A stretch of DNA of 64,000 nucleotides from JAGIBJ01 sp032119595 (GTDB lineage: Bacteria; Actinomycetota; Thermoleophilia; Solirubrobacterales; Solirubrobacteraceae), in the NCBI GenBank assembly GCA_032119595.1, contig JAUMBQ010000008.1:324920-388919 (forward strand), given 5' to 3'. The position numbers were made by a program, and so were the translations under genes. The notes beneath the pieces are model-generated. The model ran no database searches. It was not told where the DNA came from and saw only the letters and a list, made by a program, of their open reading frames with translations. Shown here in pieces: positions 33,901 through 42,302 of the stretch. Each line of letters starts with the position of its first letter. The stretch's first letter is position 1.

Positions 33901-36360
33901 ATGAACCGCACCCTGCACGCGCCGCCTCGATCACTCCGGCACGCCTGCATGGCGCTCTTGACCGGAGCGATGCTTGCGTTGACGCTTCCGGGCGTTGCCG
34001 CGGCAGCGCCGATCGTTCCGGCTGCCGCTCCGCTGTCAGCCGACTTCCCGGCGTGGCCCGCCACGTGCCCGCAGCCCGAGGAGCTCGACGGCACCCTCGC
34101 CACGAAGCAGCTCGGGCGGTTCGTGAGGCGAACTCCCCTGAACCGATTCTCTCTGTTGTTCGGGCTCGAGTCGGTGCCGTCGCCTGCGGTCTTCCTCTGC
34201 GACCCACCCGCGGCCAGCGCGCGGCGCATTCTCGGTCCCCTCACCGGCACCACGACCGTCCCCGTCGCCCGCGACCTCTCGTGGTTTGGGACGCGCGGCC
34301 TCGTGCTCGCCACGCTTGGTCGCCAAACGCCTTCCCTCATGCCCGGTGACCGCGTCGCCCTTCCGATCGTCAGCCCCGGAGCGCACCTCACGGTGTCCGT
34401 CTCGACCCCGGGCGGGGCGCGGACGCTGACGGTCCCGGCAGCCGCAGCCGCGCCGTCCGCCGTCGTGATCGAGGGCGCGTCGACCGCCCCGACCCTGGTG
34501 GTCGAACGCGCCGGCGCGGAGCCAACGCGCATCGCCGTGGAGCCTCGGGCGGTCCGCCCGTTCCGCCTGCGGGCGCGCGTCACCGCTTCCGCCGTGGCGG
34601 TGAGCGGGACGGCCGCACCGGACACGCTGATCCTCGCCGCTACTTCGAGGCCGAAGCGCACGACCTCCGCTGCGCTCGTGGTCAGCGAACGCGGCCAGTT
34701 CCAAGATCTGACCCTCCGCGGTCTCACGCCCAAGAACCGCGAGGTCGACGTGGTCGCGGTCAACCTCAAGGCCCGGACCACCTCGACCGTGCGATGCAAG
34801 CTCCACGCGACGAAGACAGATCTGACCCGGGCAACCTGCTCGAGCAACACGTCGAGCCTCGCCGATCCGATCGGCACCGTCGGCTCGCCGGCCGGAGTGC
34901 TGAGCGCGCGGTCATCGGCTGGGAATCCTGCCTTCGCCGGGCTGACAGGCCGCCGTACCCGGGTCGAGGGCACAACCCCGAGGGCCCGGCGCGGAAGGGC
35001 GGCTCGCGGGCCGAAGCTCGCCACCGTCGAAGCGACCGTGACCGAAATCGCTCGCCAGCCGGCAATGAGCCAGGCGTCGCTCACGCCGTCCGACATGAAC
35101 GGAGACGCCCGGCCGGACCTGCTCGTCGGCAGTGCCAGCGATCCGACGAGCGGCGCGGCGCTTCTCGCGTCGGCCGGCACGGGTTGGACTTCCGTGCCGA
35201 TCCGCGCGGCGCCTTCCACGCTCATCGAGGCGCTCCCCGATCTCGATGGCGATGGCCTCGGTGAGTTCCAGACCGAGACCGGCGTCATCGTGACCGATGC
35301 CCTCGCAGGGCCAAATCCGGCCTCGATCAACCTTCGGAAGACGCGCAAGCTCTCGCCGCGGGATCTCGATCTCGGAGCGTCCAACGCTCCCGCGTTCCAG
35401 GCGCTGCAGGTCTTTGCCGCACCCTTCGGTGCACTCACCGACGTCACCGGCGACGGGCGCGCCGAGCTCGCCTTCGACTTCGGCGGCGGCATCGTCTACG
35501 CAAGCGAGGACATCGTCCATGGCCGCCGTGCTCGCCGGGCCGACTTCGCCCCCGTCGGCTTCGACCAGAGCGGATTCGGCGGCCTCGACTTCTCGGTCAG
35601 TGACGGGGCGGCGCCCGAGGCGACCGCAGATGCCCAGCAAACAGGTGTCACCTCGCTCGTGCGCGGACGCGAGCTCGTGACCGTGCGGCCGACCGATCTC
35701 AACCGACGATCGACGGTCGCTCGGGCGGTCGAAATCAGAACGAGCAGCGCCAGCGGAGCGGTCATCGCCCGACGGACCTTCCAGGCGACCGGCGTCGCGC
35801 TCCTCGTCGATCACGATCCGCAGACGGGCGAGTCCATCGTCGTCCTCGCCGACGTGGGGCCCTGCCGCCGCACGAGTGATCAGTACCTCCCTCGACCCAA
35901 GAAGCCCGGGGTCAAGCGCAAGCGCTGCACCGATCGACTGGTCCGTGTGCTCGGCGATGGCACGGTCGCATCGACCGTTTCGTTCCCGCGTCTCGAAGAT
36001 GAGCTGGTCGATGGGACGTTCATCCCGGACGGCCGCGATGCCGACGCGCTGCCGGACATTGCCGTGACAGCAGCGAGTTCAACCAGCACCGCACCGCTCG
36101 ACCCGCCGGCCCGACCGACCGACGGAGGAACCGTCGCCCTGTTGGCTTCCGATCGCACCGGGCTGATTGGCATTGGTGACCTCCCGGTGTTCGCCGAGCA
36201 GGGCAAGATCCTGCAGTCGCTGGTTGGCTACAGCAGCACCGTGACGGCAGACGGCGTTCGCTGGCTGGCTGGCGGCTTCCAGACGAAGGCGACCGCGTCG
36301 AGCTTCAAGGAACTCGACGCGCTCAAGCAGCGCGTCGGGCTCGTCTCGCAGACGCCGTAG
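33901..36360 (+). CDS. Secreted FG-GAP/VCBS-like protein, paralog 4 of 4
   Basis: Exported protein of 819 residues, closest to paralog 1 by eye. The signal peptide (ACMALLTGAMLALTLPGVAA) is followed by TCPQPEELDGTLAT, LCDPPAASARRILGPLTGT, GDRVALPIVSPG, ERAGAEPTRIAVEP, Cys pair (VRCKLHA, ATCSS), SDMNGDARPDL (about 397), PDLDGDGLGEF (about 446), TDVTGDGRAEL (about 513), a late Cys pair (VGPCRRTSD, KRCTDRLVRV) and IPDGRDADALPDIA. I choose ATG 33901 over GTG 33883, because TGTGAAACG then lies 19 bases before the start, as in paralogs 1 and 3. Convergent with a MaoC gene across a strong hairpin. Confidence 0.83.
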   Translation: MNRTLHAPPRSLRHACMALLTGAMLALTLPGVAAAAPIVPAAAPLSADFPAWPATCPQPEELDGTLATKQLGRFVRRTPLNRFSLLFGLESVPSPAVFLCDPPAASARRILGPLTGTTTVPVARDLSWFGTRGLVLATLGRQTPSLMPGDRVALPIVSPGAHLTVSVSTPGGARTLTVPAAAAAPSAVVIEGASTAPTLVVERAGAEPTRIAVEPRAVRPFRLRARVTASAVAVSGTAAPDTLILAATSRPKRTTSAALVVSERGQFQDLTLRGLTPKNREVDVVAVNLKARTTSTVRCKLHATKTDLTRATCSSNTSSLADPIGTVGSPAGVLSARSSAGNPAFAGLTGRRTRVEGTTPRARRGRAARGPKLATVEATVTEIARQPAMSQASLTPSDMNGDARPDLLVGSASDPTSGAALLASAGTGWTSVPIRAAPSTLIEALPDLDGDGLGEFQTETGVIVTDALAGPNPASINLRKTRKLSPRDLDLGASNAPAFQALQVFAAPFGALTDVTGDGRAELAFDFGGGIVYASEDIVHGRRARRADFAPVGFDQSGFGGLDFSVSDGAAPEATADAQQTGVTSLVRGRELVTVRPTDLNRRSTVARAVEIRTSSASGAVIARRTFQATGVALLVDHDPQTGESIVVLADVGPCRRTSDQYLPRPKKPGVKRKRCTDRLVRVLGDGTVASTVSFPRLEDELVDGTFIPDGRDADALPDIAVTAASSTSTAPLDPPARPTDGGTVALLASDRTGLIGIGDLPVFAEQGKILQSLVGYSSTVTADGVRWLAGGFQTKATASSFKELDALKQRVGLVSQTP

Positions 36361-36375
36361 GGCCGCGCGAGGCAA

Positions 36376-36404
36376 GCGGTGGCGGGGGTCGAGCCCGCCA
36401 CCGC
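36376..36404. terminator. Hairpin between convergent FG-GAP paralog 4 and MaoC genes
   Basis: GCGGTGGCGGG at 36376-36386 and CCCGCCACCGC at 36394-36404 form a perfect 11-bp stem with a 7-base loop, between two convergent stops. Confidence 0.65.
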
Positions 36405-36424
36405 GCCGCGCGGCTACAGCCGGT

Positions 36425-37459
36425 CTACCGCGGGATCAGCGCCCAGAGGTCGAGGTCGAGCAGCACGCCCGGGGCGTACTTGCCGTCCTCGCCCTTGAGC
36501 GTCATCGACTCGTCGCGGCCCTTGGTGGCCACGAGCCGCAGACGCAGCGCGCCAACGCCCGGCGCCGACGTCTCGACCTTGTCGAGCACCTCGCTCCACG
36601 CATAGATCGTGTCGCCCGCGAAGGCTGGCGAAGTGTGGGCGCCGCCGTTGATCGCGGCAATGATCTGGGCGTTTGCCAGGCCGTTGAAGGAGAGGGCGCG
36701 GGCCATCGAGATGATGTGGCCGCCGTAGACGAGCTGGTTGCCGTCCGGGCGAGCCTCGGTATTGAAGTGCACCTTGGCGGTGTTCTGCCAAAGGCGCGTC
36801 GCCTGCTGGTGCTCGGACGCGGTGAGCGTGACGCCATCGACATGGTCGATCTTCTCGCCGACCTCGTAGTCGCCCCACGCGTGCGGCTCGCCGGCAGCGG
36901 CGAAGTCGTAGCTCGTGAAGTCGAGCCCAGCCGGGATGATCAGGTCCTCCGGCGCGACGACCTTGGCGAGATCCGGGAGCACGGTCTCCGGCGCCGGCAG
37001 CGACTGGTCGCGCTTGTGGACCATCACCCAGCGTGCCCAGTCGATGGCGACTTCGCCCCGCTGGTTCTTCGCGGTCGACCGCACGTACACGACGCCGTTC
37101 TTGCCGCTGGAGTTCTCCTTGAGGCCGATGACCTCGGAGGACGTCGCGAGCGTGTCGCCCGGGAGCACCGGCTGGTGGAAGCGCAGCTCGGCGTAGCCTA
37201 GGTTGGCGACGGCGTTGAGCGACACGTCCGGCACGGTCTTGCCGAACGCGACATGGAAGCCGATCAGCTCCTCGACCGGGTGCGGCGAGAGGCCCGAAGC
37301 CGCAGCGAAGACGGCCGACGACGGCACCGCGAAGCGCGTCGGGTAGAGCGAGCCATACACGGCGCGGTCGCCCTCGGTGATCGTGCGCGGCGTCGCGTGC
37401 TCGATCACCTGGCCGACGGTGAAGTCCTCGAAGAAGTTGCCCGGGTTGGTCTTGGTCAT
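36425..37459 (-). CDS. MaoC family (double hot-dog) dehydratase
   Basis: Enoyl-CoA hydratase-like protein of 344 residues with two hot-dog domains. It begins MTKTNPGNFFEDFTVGQVIE and contains PGDTLATSSEVIGLKEN and AGDTIYAWSEVLDKVE, one in each domain, as in mesaconyl-CoA/beta-methylmalyl-CoA dehydratases. The reaction would be reversible hydration of a CoA-bound double bond, but the substrate is not determined. The ATG at 37459 is chosen because the long upstream frame lacks family similarity. No acyl-CoA metabolism gene lies directly beside it; neighbours are FG-GAP paralog 4 and sufS. Confidence 0.83.
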   Translation of the reverse strand: MTKTNPGNFFEDFTVGQVIEHATPRTITEGDRAVYGSLYPTRFAVPSSAVFAAASGLSPHPVEELIGFHVAFGKTVPDVSLNAVANLGYAELRFHQPVLPGDTLATSSEVIGLKENSSGKNGVVYVRSTAKNQRGEVAIDWARWVMVHKRDQSLPAPETVLPDLAKVVAPEDLIIPAGLDFTSYDFAAAGEPHAWGDYEVGEKIDHVDGVTLTASEHQQATRLWQNTAKVHFNTEARPDGNQLVYGGHIISMARALSFNGLANAQIIAAINGGAHTSPAFAGDTIYAWSEVLDKVETSAPGVGALRLRLVATKGRDESMTLKGEDGKYAPGVLLDLDLWALIPR

Positions 37460-37539
37460 GCGCGTCCTGGATCGGGTGGAGCGCGCACCATGATGCCGAT
37501 GTCCCGCCGGGCGTGACACGCCCCGGCGCGACGCACCGT

Positions 37540-37610
37540 AAATCAGACTCGGATTCGACCCGTGCGGGGCGGGGTAATTCTCGGTCTCATTTCCGGTGCA
37601 AGGCGGTGAC
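37540..37610. repeat. Possible third, weaker copy of the 13.7-kb intergenic repeat
   Basis: AATCAGACTCGGATTCGACC and, after a GC-rich gap, TCTCATTTCCGGTGCAAG resemble parts of the repeat near 13717 (GCTGAACCCG and CTCATTTCTGGTGCGG). The middle does not align well. It lies in the 271-base intergenic region between the MaoC and sufS genes. Confidence 0.3.
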
Positions 37611-37687
37611 CGCATCCGCCCGGCCCGTCGGACGCGGAGACCTGCAACGCACCGCGCGACCCGCTGAGCGCGCGCGAGCTCGTCGAA

Positions 37688-37735
37688 GGGACGCGGGACT
37701 AACGGGACACGGGACTAACGGCACGCGGGACTAGG
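37688..37735. repeat. Three tandem 16-bp units containing the sufS stop codon
   Basis: GGGACGCGGGACTAAC, GGGACACGGGACTAAC, GGCACGCGGGACTAGG. Read on the minus strand, each unit starts with TAG. The first TAG is the sufS stop; because 16 is not a multiple of 3, the next two fall in the other two reading frames. Confidence 0.75.
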
Positions 37736-39008
37736 CGAAGATGCGCTCGACCTCGGCCAGCGCATCGACGAGCGCGTCGATGTCGGCCTTGGTCGTGTGC
37801 ACGCCGAACGACGCGCGGGTGGTTGCCGGGCAGCCGAGGGCGCGGGCGAGCGGCTCGGCGCAGTGCTGGCCGGCGCGGACGCAAACGCCCTTGCGCGCGA
37901 GGATCTCGGAGACGTCGTGCGGGTGGGCGTAGTCGAGCGTGAAGGCGATGAGCGGACCGCGATCAGCCGCGTTTACTGGGCCGTAGATCGTCAGGCCTTC
38001 AACCCGTGACAACCGATCGAGTGCGTATTCGGTGATCTCGATGCCGTGCTGGCGCACATGCTCGAGGCCCAAGCCACCCAGCCAGTCGATCGCCACGCCA
38101 AGGCCCGCGGCCTCGATGATCGGCGGCGTTCCGGCCTCAAACTTCGACGGGACGGGCGCCCACGTCGTCTTCTCCTTCGTGACGACCGAGATCATGTCGC
38201 CGCCCACGAGGAACGGCGGCATCGCGTCGAGGATCTCGCGCTTGCCGTGCAGGACGCCGATCCCGGACGGGCCGTAGAGCTTGTGACCGGTCCAGCCATA
38301 AAAGTCAGCGCCGATCGCGGCGAGATCGACCGGCAGGTGCGGGACCGCCTGCGCTCCATCGATGCAGACAAGGGCCCCAGCGGCGTGGGCAGCCGCCGTG
38401 ATCTCGGCGACCGGCAGGATCGTGCCGAGCACGTTGGATACGTGCGCGCAGGCGACGAGCTTCACGCGGCCGCCCGCCAGCGCCTCATGCATTGGCGCGA
38501 GATCAACCTGGCCGTCCGGCAGGACCGGCAGCCAGACCAGCTCGGCACCGGTCTTCTCGGCAACCATCTGCCACGGCACGAGGTTGGCGTGGTGCTCGAG
38601 TTCGGTGAGCACGATCTGATCGCCCGCGGTGAGATTCGACTCGCCCCAGCTCCGCGCGATCAGATTGAACGCCTCGGTCACGTTCTTGGTGAAGATCGTC
38701 GTTTTCGGATCGCCGTTCACGAGCGCGGCGGCGCGGCGGCGCGCGCCCTCGTAAGCGGCGTCGGCATCCTGCGCGAGGCCGTAGACCCCGCGATGAATGT
38801 TCGCGTAGTGATGCGCGGCGAAGTCGCGCATGTGATCGAGGACCACGGCCGGCTTCTGGGCGCTGGCCCCCGAGTCGAGGTAGATCACCTGCGACCCGTG
38901 CTCATCGGTGAGCACGGGGAACTGCGCGCGGACCGCCTCCACGTCGAACCCGCCGAGCCCCGGAGCCGGGGTGGCGGTCTGCGTGGGCGTGGCGGCCGCG
39001 CGATCCAT
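37731..39008 (-). CDS. sufS: Cysteine desulfurase SufS
   Basis: PLP-dependent group II desulfurase of 425 residues that takes sulfur from cysteine for Fe-S assembly. The PLP lysine is in DFYGWTGHKLYGPSGIGVL (about residue 240) and the persulfide Cys in VRAGQHCAEPLARALG (about 379). Preceding family motifs FPVLTDEHGSQVIYLDSGAS and TKNVTEAFNLIARSWG are intact. A 20-residue Thr/Ala/Pro-rich leader precedes the conserved domain. It starts two bases after the sufC stop, so it is cotranscribed with sufC and rrf2. It ends inside a 16-bp tandem repeat. Confidence 0.95.
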   Translation of the reverse strand: MDRAAATPTQTATPAPGLGGFDVEAVRAQFPVLTDEHGSQVIYLDSGASAQKPAVVLDHMRDFAAHHYANIHRGVYGLAQDADAAYEGARRRAAALVNGDPKTTIFTKNVTEAFNLIARSWGESNLTAGDQIVLTELEHHANLVPWQMVAEKTGAELVWLPVLPDGQVDLAPMHEALAGGRVKLVACAHVSNVLGTILPVAEITAAAHAAGALVCIDGAQAVPHLPVDLAAIGADFYGWTGHKLYGPSGIGVLHGKREILDAMPPFLVGGDMISVVTKEKTTWAPVPSKFEAGTPPIIEAAGLGVAIDWLGGLGLEHVRQHGIEITEYALDRLSRVEGLTIYGPVNAADRGPLIAFTLDYAHPHDVSEILARKGVCVRAGQHCAEPLARALGCPATTRASFGVHTTKADIDALVDALAEVERIFA

Positions 39009-39010
39009 GA

Positions 39011-39784
39011 CTACTTGGAGGCGGCTGCGGCGAGGTCGGCGCGGATCGACTCGTAGCCGGTGTTCTCGATCTGCTCGACGAGTTCGGGGCCGCCCTCGCG
39101 GACGATGCGGCCGTCCATCAGGATCGACGTGCGATCGGGCTTCACCTGATGCAAGATCCGCTGGTAGTGCGTGATGATCAGGACGCCGGTGCCGTTGGCC
39201 TTGGCGACCTCGTTCACGCCGTGCGCCACGACGTTGAGCGCATCGACGTCAAGGCCGGAGTCGGTCTCGTCGAGGATCGCGATCTTCGGCTTCTGCAGCG
39301 CGAGCTGGAGCACCTCAAGGCGCTTCTTCTCACCGCCGGAAAAGCCGTCGTTGAGGTACCGCTTGGCGAAGTCGCGTGGGATGTTGACGAGTTCCATCGC
39401 CTCCTCGACCGTCTTGCGGAACTCCTTCAGCGAGACCTCGGCCTCACCACGGGCGGTGCGGTGCGCGTTCATCACGGTACGCAGGTACTTCGTGATCGTG
39501 ACGCCGGGAATGGCGACCGGGTACTGGAAGGCCATGAAGAGGCCGAGGCGCGAACGCTCGTCGGGAGCGGCCTCGGTGATGTCCTCGCCGTCGAGCAGGA
39601 CCTGTCCTTCGCTGACCTCGAGCGAGGGGTGCCCCATGATCGCGTTGGCGAGCGTCGACTTGCCGGCGCCGTTGGGGCCCATGAGGGCATGGACCTCGCC
39701 AGCGTTCACGACGAGATCGAGACCCTTCAGGATCTCCTTCTCGTCAGCGCGGGCGTGCAGGTTCTTGATCTCGAGCTTGGCCAT
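39011..39784 (-). CDS. sufC: Fe-S assembly ATPase SufC
   Basis: ABC-type ATPase of the SufBCD complex, 257 residues. Walker A GPNGAGKST (about 36-44), signature SGGEKKRLEVLQ (about 150), Walker B IAILDETDSGLD (about 170) and the switch His in LIITHYQRIL are intact. It lies 74 bases after rrf2 and two bases before sufS on the same strand, while its partners sufB and sufD are at 21-24 kb; coordination must be in trans. Confidence 0.96.
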   Translation of the reverse strand: MAKLEIKNLHARADEKEILKGLDLVVNAGEVHALMGPNGAGKSTLANAIMGHPSLEVSEGQVLLDGEDITEAAPDERSRLGLFMAFQYPVAIPGVTITKYLRTVMNAHRTARGEAEVSLKEFRKTVEEAMELVNIPRDFAKRYLNDGFSGGEKKRLEVLQLALQKPKIAILDETDSGLDVDALNVVAHGVNEVAKANGTGVLIITHYQRILHQVKPDRTSILMDGRIVREGGPELVEQIENTGYESIRADLAAAASK

Positions 39785-39858
39785 GGAATTCGGGTGGACT
39801 TCTTCTGTAGGGGTCGGCCGGACGGCCGCGGTGCTGCCGCGGCCCCGGCAACGTAGGG

Positions 39859-40365
39859 CTATGCCGTGACGACGGGGAGCTCGTCGCCCACGGGGCGGCG
39901 AACTTCAAGCGCACCGACGCCGCCGCGCTCGAACGCGATGAGGTCGGCCAGCGTGGTCTGCTGCAGGGCCCGGACGACGCCACCGTGAACGCGAGTCCAC
40001 AGGAGCTTCGTGCCGCACGGGCCGGTGTCGTCGACCGCGTGATGTGAGCAGACCACCTTGTGGGCGTCTGTCGCGCTGTCGTCGATGAAACAAGACATTG
40101 GGGCGATCGGGCCGTCGAGCGCCTCGATCACCTCATCCATACGAATCTCGCTCGGCTCCCGCGTGAGCAGGTAGCCGCCGCGGGCTCCGCGCGTGCTTTC
40201 CACGAACCCGGCCTTGCGCAGCAACGCAACGATGCGCTCCAGGTAGGCCAGTGGCAGGTGCTCGCGCTCGGCGATCGCCTTGAGCGCAACGGGGTCGCCG
40301 CCCTGCGCCTGACCGAGGTCGACGAGCAGGCGCACGCCGTACTCGGCTTTGGTCGTGAAGATCAT
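39859..40365 (-). CDS. Rrf2/IscR-family transcriptional regulator of the suf operon
   Basis: Winged-helix regulator of 168 residues. The DNA-binding domain (MIFTTKAEYGVRLLVDL, ARGGYLLTREPSEIRMDEVI) is followed by three cysteines (Cys92 in MSCFID, Cys106 in VVCSHH, Cys117 in GPCGTK), consistent with Fe-S ligation as in IscR, RsrR and related sensors. Spacing is 14 and 11 residues, wider than the 6 and 6 of E. coli IscR. It is the first gene of rrf2-sufC-sufS, so repression by the holo form when clusters are sufficient is the obvious model. A palindrome abuts its start codon. Confidence 0.92.
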   Translation of the reverse strand: MIFTTKAEYGVRLLVDLGQAQGGDPVALKAIAEREHLPLAYLERIVALLRKAGFVESTRGARGGYLLTREPSEIRMDEVIEALDGPIAPMSCFIDDSATDAHKVVCSHHAVDDTGPCGTKLLWTRVHGGVVRALQQTTLADLIAFERGGVGALEVRRPVGDELPVVTA

Positions 40366-40395
40366 CGCTTCTTAAGAGTAGCCACCTCAAGAGCG
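40366..40395. promoter_or_regulatory. Imperfect palindrome at the start of rrf2-sufCS
   Basis: CGCTTCTTAAG, then AGTAGCCAC, then CTCAAGAGCG. The arms pair as CGCT-CTT-AG with one mismatch and a single extra T. It directly precedes the rrf2 start codon and is a candidate operator for autoregulation. TACTCT on the minus strand inside it could serve as a -10 box. Confidence 0.45.
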
Positions 40396-40489
40396 GGAAG
40401 CCGACCTCAGCGATCGGATTTGCTCACACATCCGTGGACGTTCCGTGAACCGCTGGTGATGGAGGTTGACTTCTGTGACGAAGGTCCGC

Positions 40490-42250
40490 ATGTTGAGGCC
40501 TTCGTCCAGCCTCTGGAGCCCCTCCGTTCCCATGCCCCGGCCCACCCCGTCCAGCGCCATCAACCGCCGCACGTTCGTCCGCCATTCCGTCGTCGGCGCC
40601 GCCGGCCTCTGGGTCGTATCCGACCCGCTGCTCTCTCGCGCGCTCGCCGCTGTCCCCGGCGCCACCGACGTCACGTTCGCGCAGGGCGTCGCTTCCGGCC
40701 AGGTCGACCAGGGCGCCGCGACCCTGTGGACGCAGCTCTCTGGCCTCGATCGACCGACGCGCCTCACCGTCGAGCTGGCGACGGACCCCGGATTCGGCAA
40801 CGTCGTCGCCCGCACCGAGGCCCTTGCCGACCCGGCCTCCGGCGGCACGGCTCGCGTTCGCATCGGCGGCAGCGCGCTCTCCGCCGGCGAGCGGTACTGG
40901 TACCGGTTCGAGACCGCCGACGGCGAGAGTTCCCCGGTCGGACGCCTGCGCCTGGCGCCGCCGCCAGACTCGAAGGAGCCGATCCGCGTCGCGTTCTTCG
41001 CCTGCCAGGACTTCCTCGTCGGCAACTACGCCGCCCACCGCGATCTCGCCACCCAGGACGTTGACCTCGTGGTGTGCCTCGGCGACTACATCTACGAGAA
41101 GGCCTTCTTCCAAGGCGCCGTGCGAAGCGTGCCGGTCACGCCGGACGGGAGCGTGCGCACCTTCGACGAGTACCGCGCGCAATACGCCACCTACCACTCC
41201 GACGAGCACCTGCGGGCCGTGCGGGCATCGGCGCCAATGGTGTCGATCTGGGACGACCATGAGGTCGAGGACAACTACGCCGCAGGCCTCCCAGGGGGCC
41301 AGAGCAAAGGCGCCGGTGCGCGGCCGATCCCCTTTGCCGAACGCCGCGCCAACGGCTACCGCGCGTTCTTCGAGGCGATGCCGGTGGTGCGCGACCCGAC
41401 GGACCCCGACCGGACCTCCGGCGCGACGCGCTTCGGCCAAGTCGACCTCCTCGCGCTCGACACCCGCCGCTTCCGCACGAACCAGCCGTGCAATCCCAGC
41501 GACAGCTTCCTCAGCCTGTGCACGAGTTCGGCGCCCACGCGCGCGCAATCCGCGACCCTGCTCGGCCCACCCCAGCGCGACTGGCTGATCGACCGTTTGC
41601 GCGGATCGACGGCCCCGTGGAAGCTGATCGCCAACCAGGTGATGGCGATGTCGCTGGACCTGCTCCCGGGCGTACCGCTGAACACCGACGCGTGGGACGG
41701 CTACGCCTATGAGCGCTCACTGATCTGCGATGCCATCGCCAAGCATGGCGTGAAGGACGTCGCCTTCTTCACCGGCGACATCCACACGTTCTTCGCCGGC
41801 TCCGTCACGCGGACTGGCCGGCAAAGCTCACTCTGGATCGACGGCCTGAAGCGCGGGCAGCCCGTGGCGACGGAACTCGTCGTCGGATCGGTCACATCCC
41901 AGGGCATCGCTGACCGATTCGCGACCACCGAAGCGCAGCGCAATGCCGCTGCCAAGGTCCTGGACCCGATCATCCGCGGCGCGAACAAGCACCTGCGGTA
42001 CAGCAACTCGGCGTACAAGGGCTACGGCATCGCCGAGGCCACCAGCGACGAGCTGCGCGTCGAATACCGGGGCGTGCGGGACCCGCGACGCGCCGACTCC
42101 GCCGTGTTCTCGCTGGCGAAGTTCGTCGTGCCACGTGGCGACCCGAACGTCCGCCGCGTGGCGACCGGTGCGGTCGCACCGGCGCAGGGCCGCGGTCCGT
42201 CCGTCGAGCAGGCCACCCAGGCGCTGCGGGAATTCACGGCGTCCCACTGA
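40490..42250 (+). CDS. PhoD-like alkaline phosphatase, Tat-exported
   Basis: Exported metallophosphoesterase of 586 residues. A twin-arginine signal, INRRTFVRHSVVGAAGLWV, precedes the PhoD N-terminal domain (TFAQGVASGQVDQGAATLWT) and the catalytic domain with FFACQDF, LVVCLGDYIYEKAF, SIWDDHEVEDNYA, AFFTGDIHTFFAG. These are the expected Asp, Asn and His metal ligands, so a phosphodiesterase or monoesterase activity with Ca/Fe is likely. The start is uncertain: ATG 40490 has GAAGG six bases before it; ATG 40532, just before the Tat signal, is the alternative. Role in phosphate scavenging is inferred; no Pho box was recognised. Confidence 0.88.
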   Translation: MLRPSSSLWSPSVPMPRPTPSSAINRRTFVRHSVVGAAGLWVVSDPLLSRALAAVPGATDVTFAQGVASGQVDQGAATLWTQLSGLDRPTRLTVELATDPGFGNVVARTEALADPASGGTARVRIGGSALSAGERYWYRFETADGESSPVGRLRLAPPPDSKEPIRVAFFACQDFLVGNYAAHRDLATQDVDLVVCLGDYIYEKAFFQGAVRSVPVTPDGSVRTFDEYRAQYATYHSDEHLRAVRASAPMVSIWDDHEVEDNYAAGLPGGQSKGAGARPIPFAERRANGYRAFFEAMPVVRDPTDPDRTSGATRFGQVDLLALDTRRFRTNQPCNPSDSFLSLCTSSAPTRAQSATLLGPPQRDWLIDRLRGSTAPWKLIANQVMAMSLDLLPGVPLNTDAWDGYAYERSLICDAIAKHGVKDVAFFTGDIHTFFAGSVTRTGRQSSLWIDGLKRGQPVATELVVGSVTSQGIADRFATTEAQRNAAAKVLDPIIRGANKHLRYSNSAYKGYGIAEATSDELRVEYRGVRDPRRADSAVFSLAKFVVPRGDPNVRRVATGAVAPAQGRGPSVEQATQALREFTASH

Positions 42251-42258
42251 AACGCGAA

Positions 42259-42285
42259 GACTAAGCCTCTGGTCGAGGCTTAGTC
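42259..42285. terminator. Hairpin between convergent phoD-like and lapA-like genes
   Basis: GACTAAGCCTC and GAGGCTTAGTC form a perfect 11-bp stem around the loop TGGTC, nine bases after the phosphatase stop and 18 before the stop of the next gene on the other strand. Confidence 0.75.
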
Positions 42286-42302
42286 ACCGCGTGAGAGAAC
42301 GG

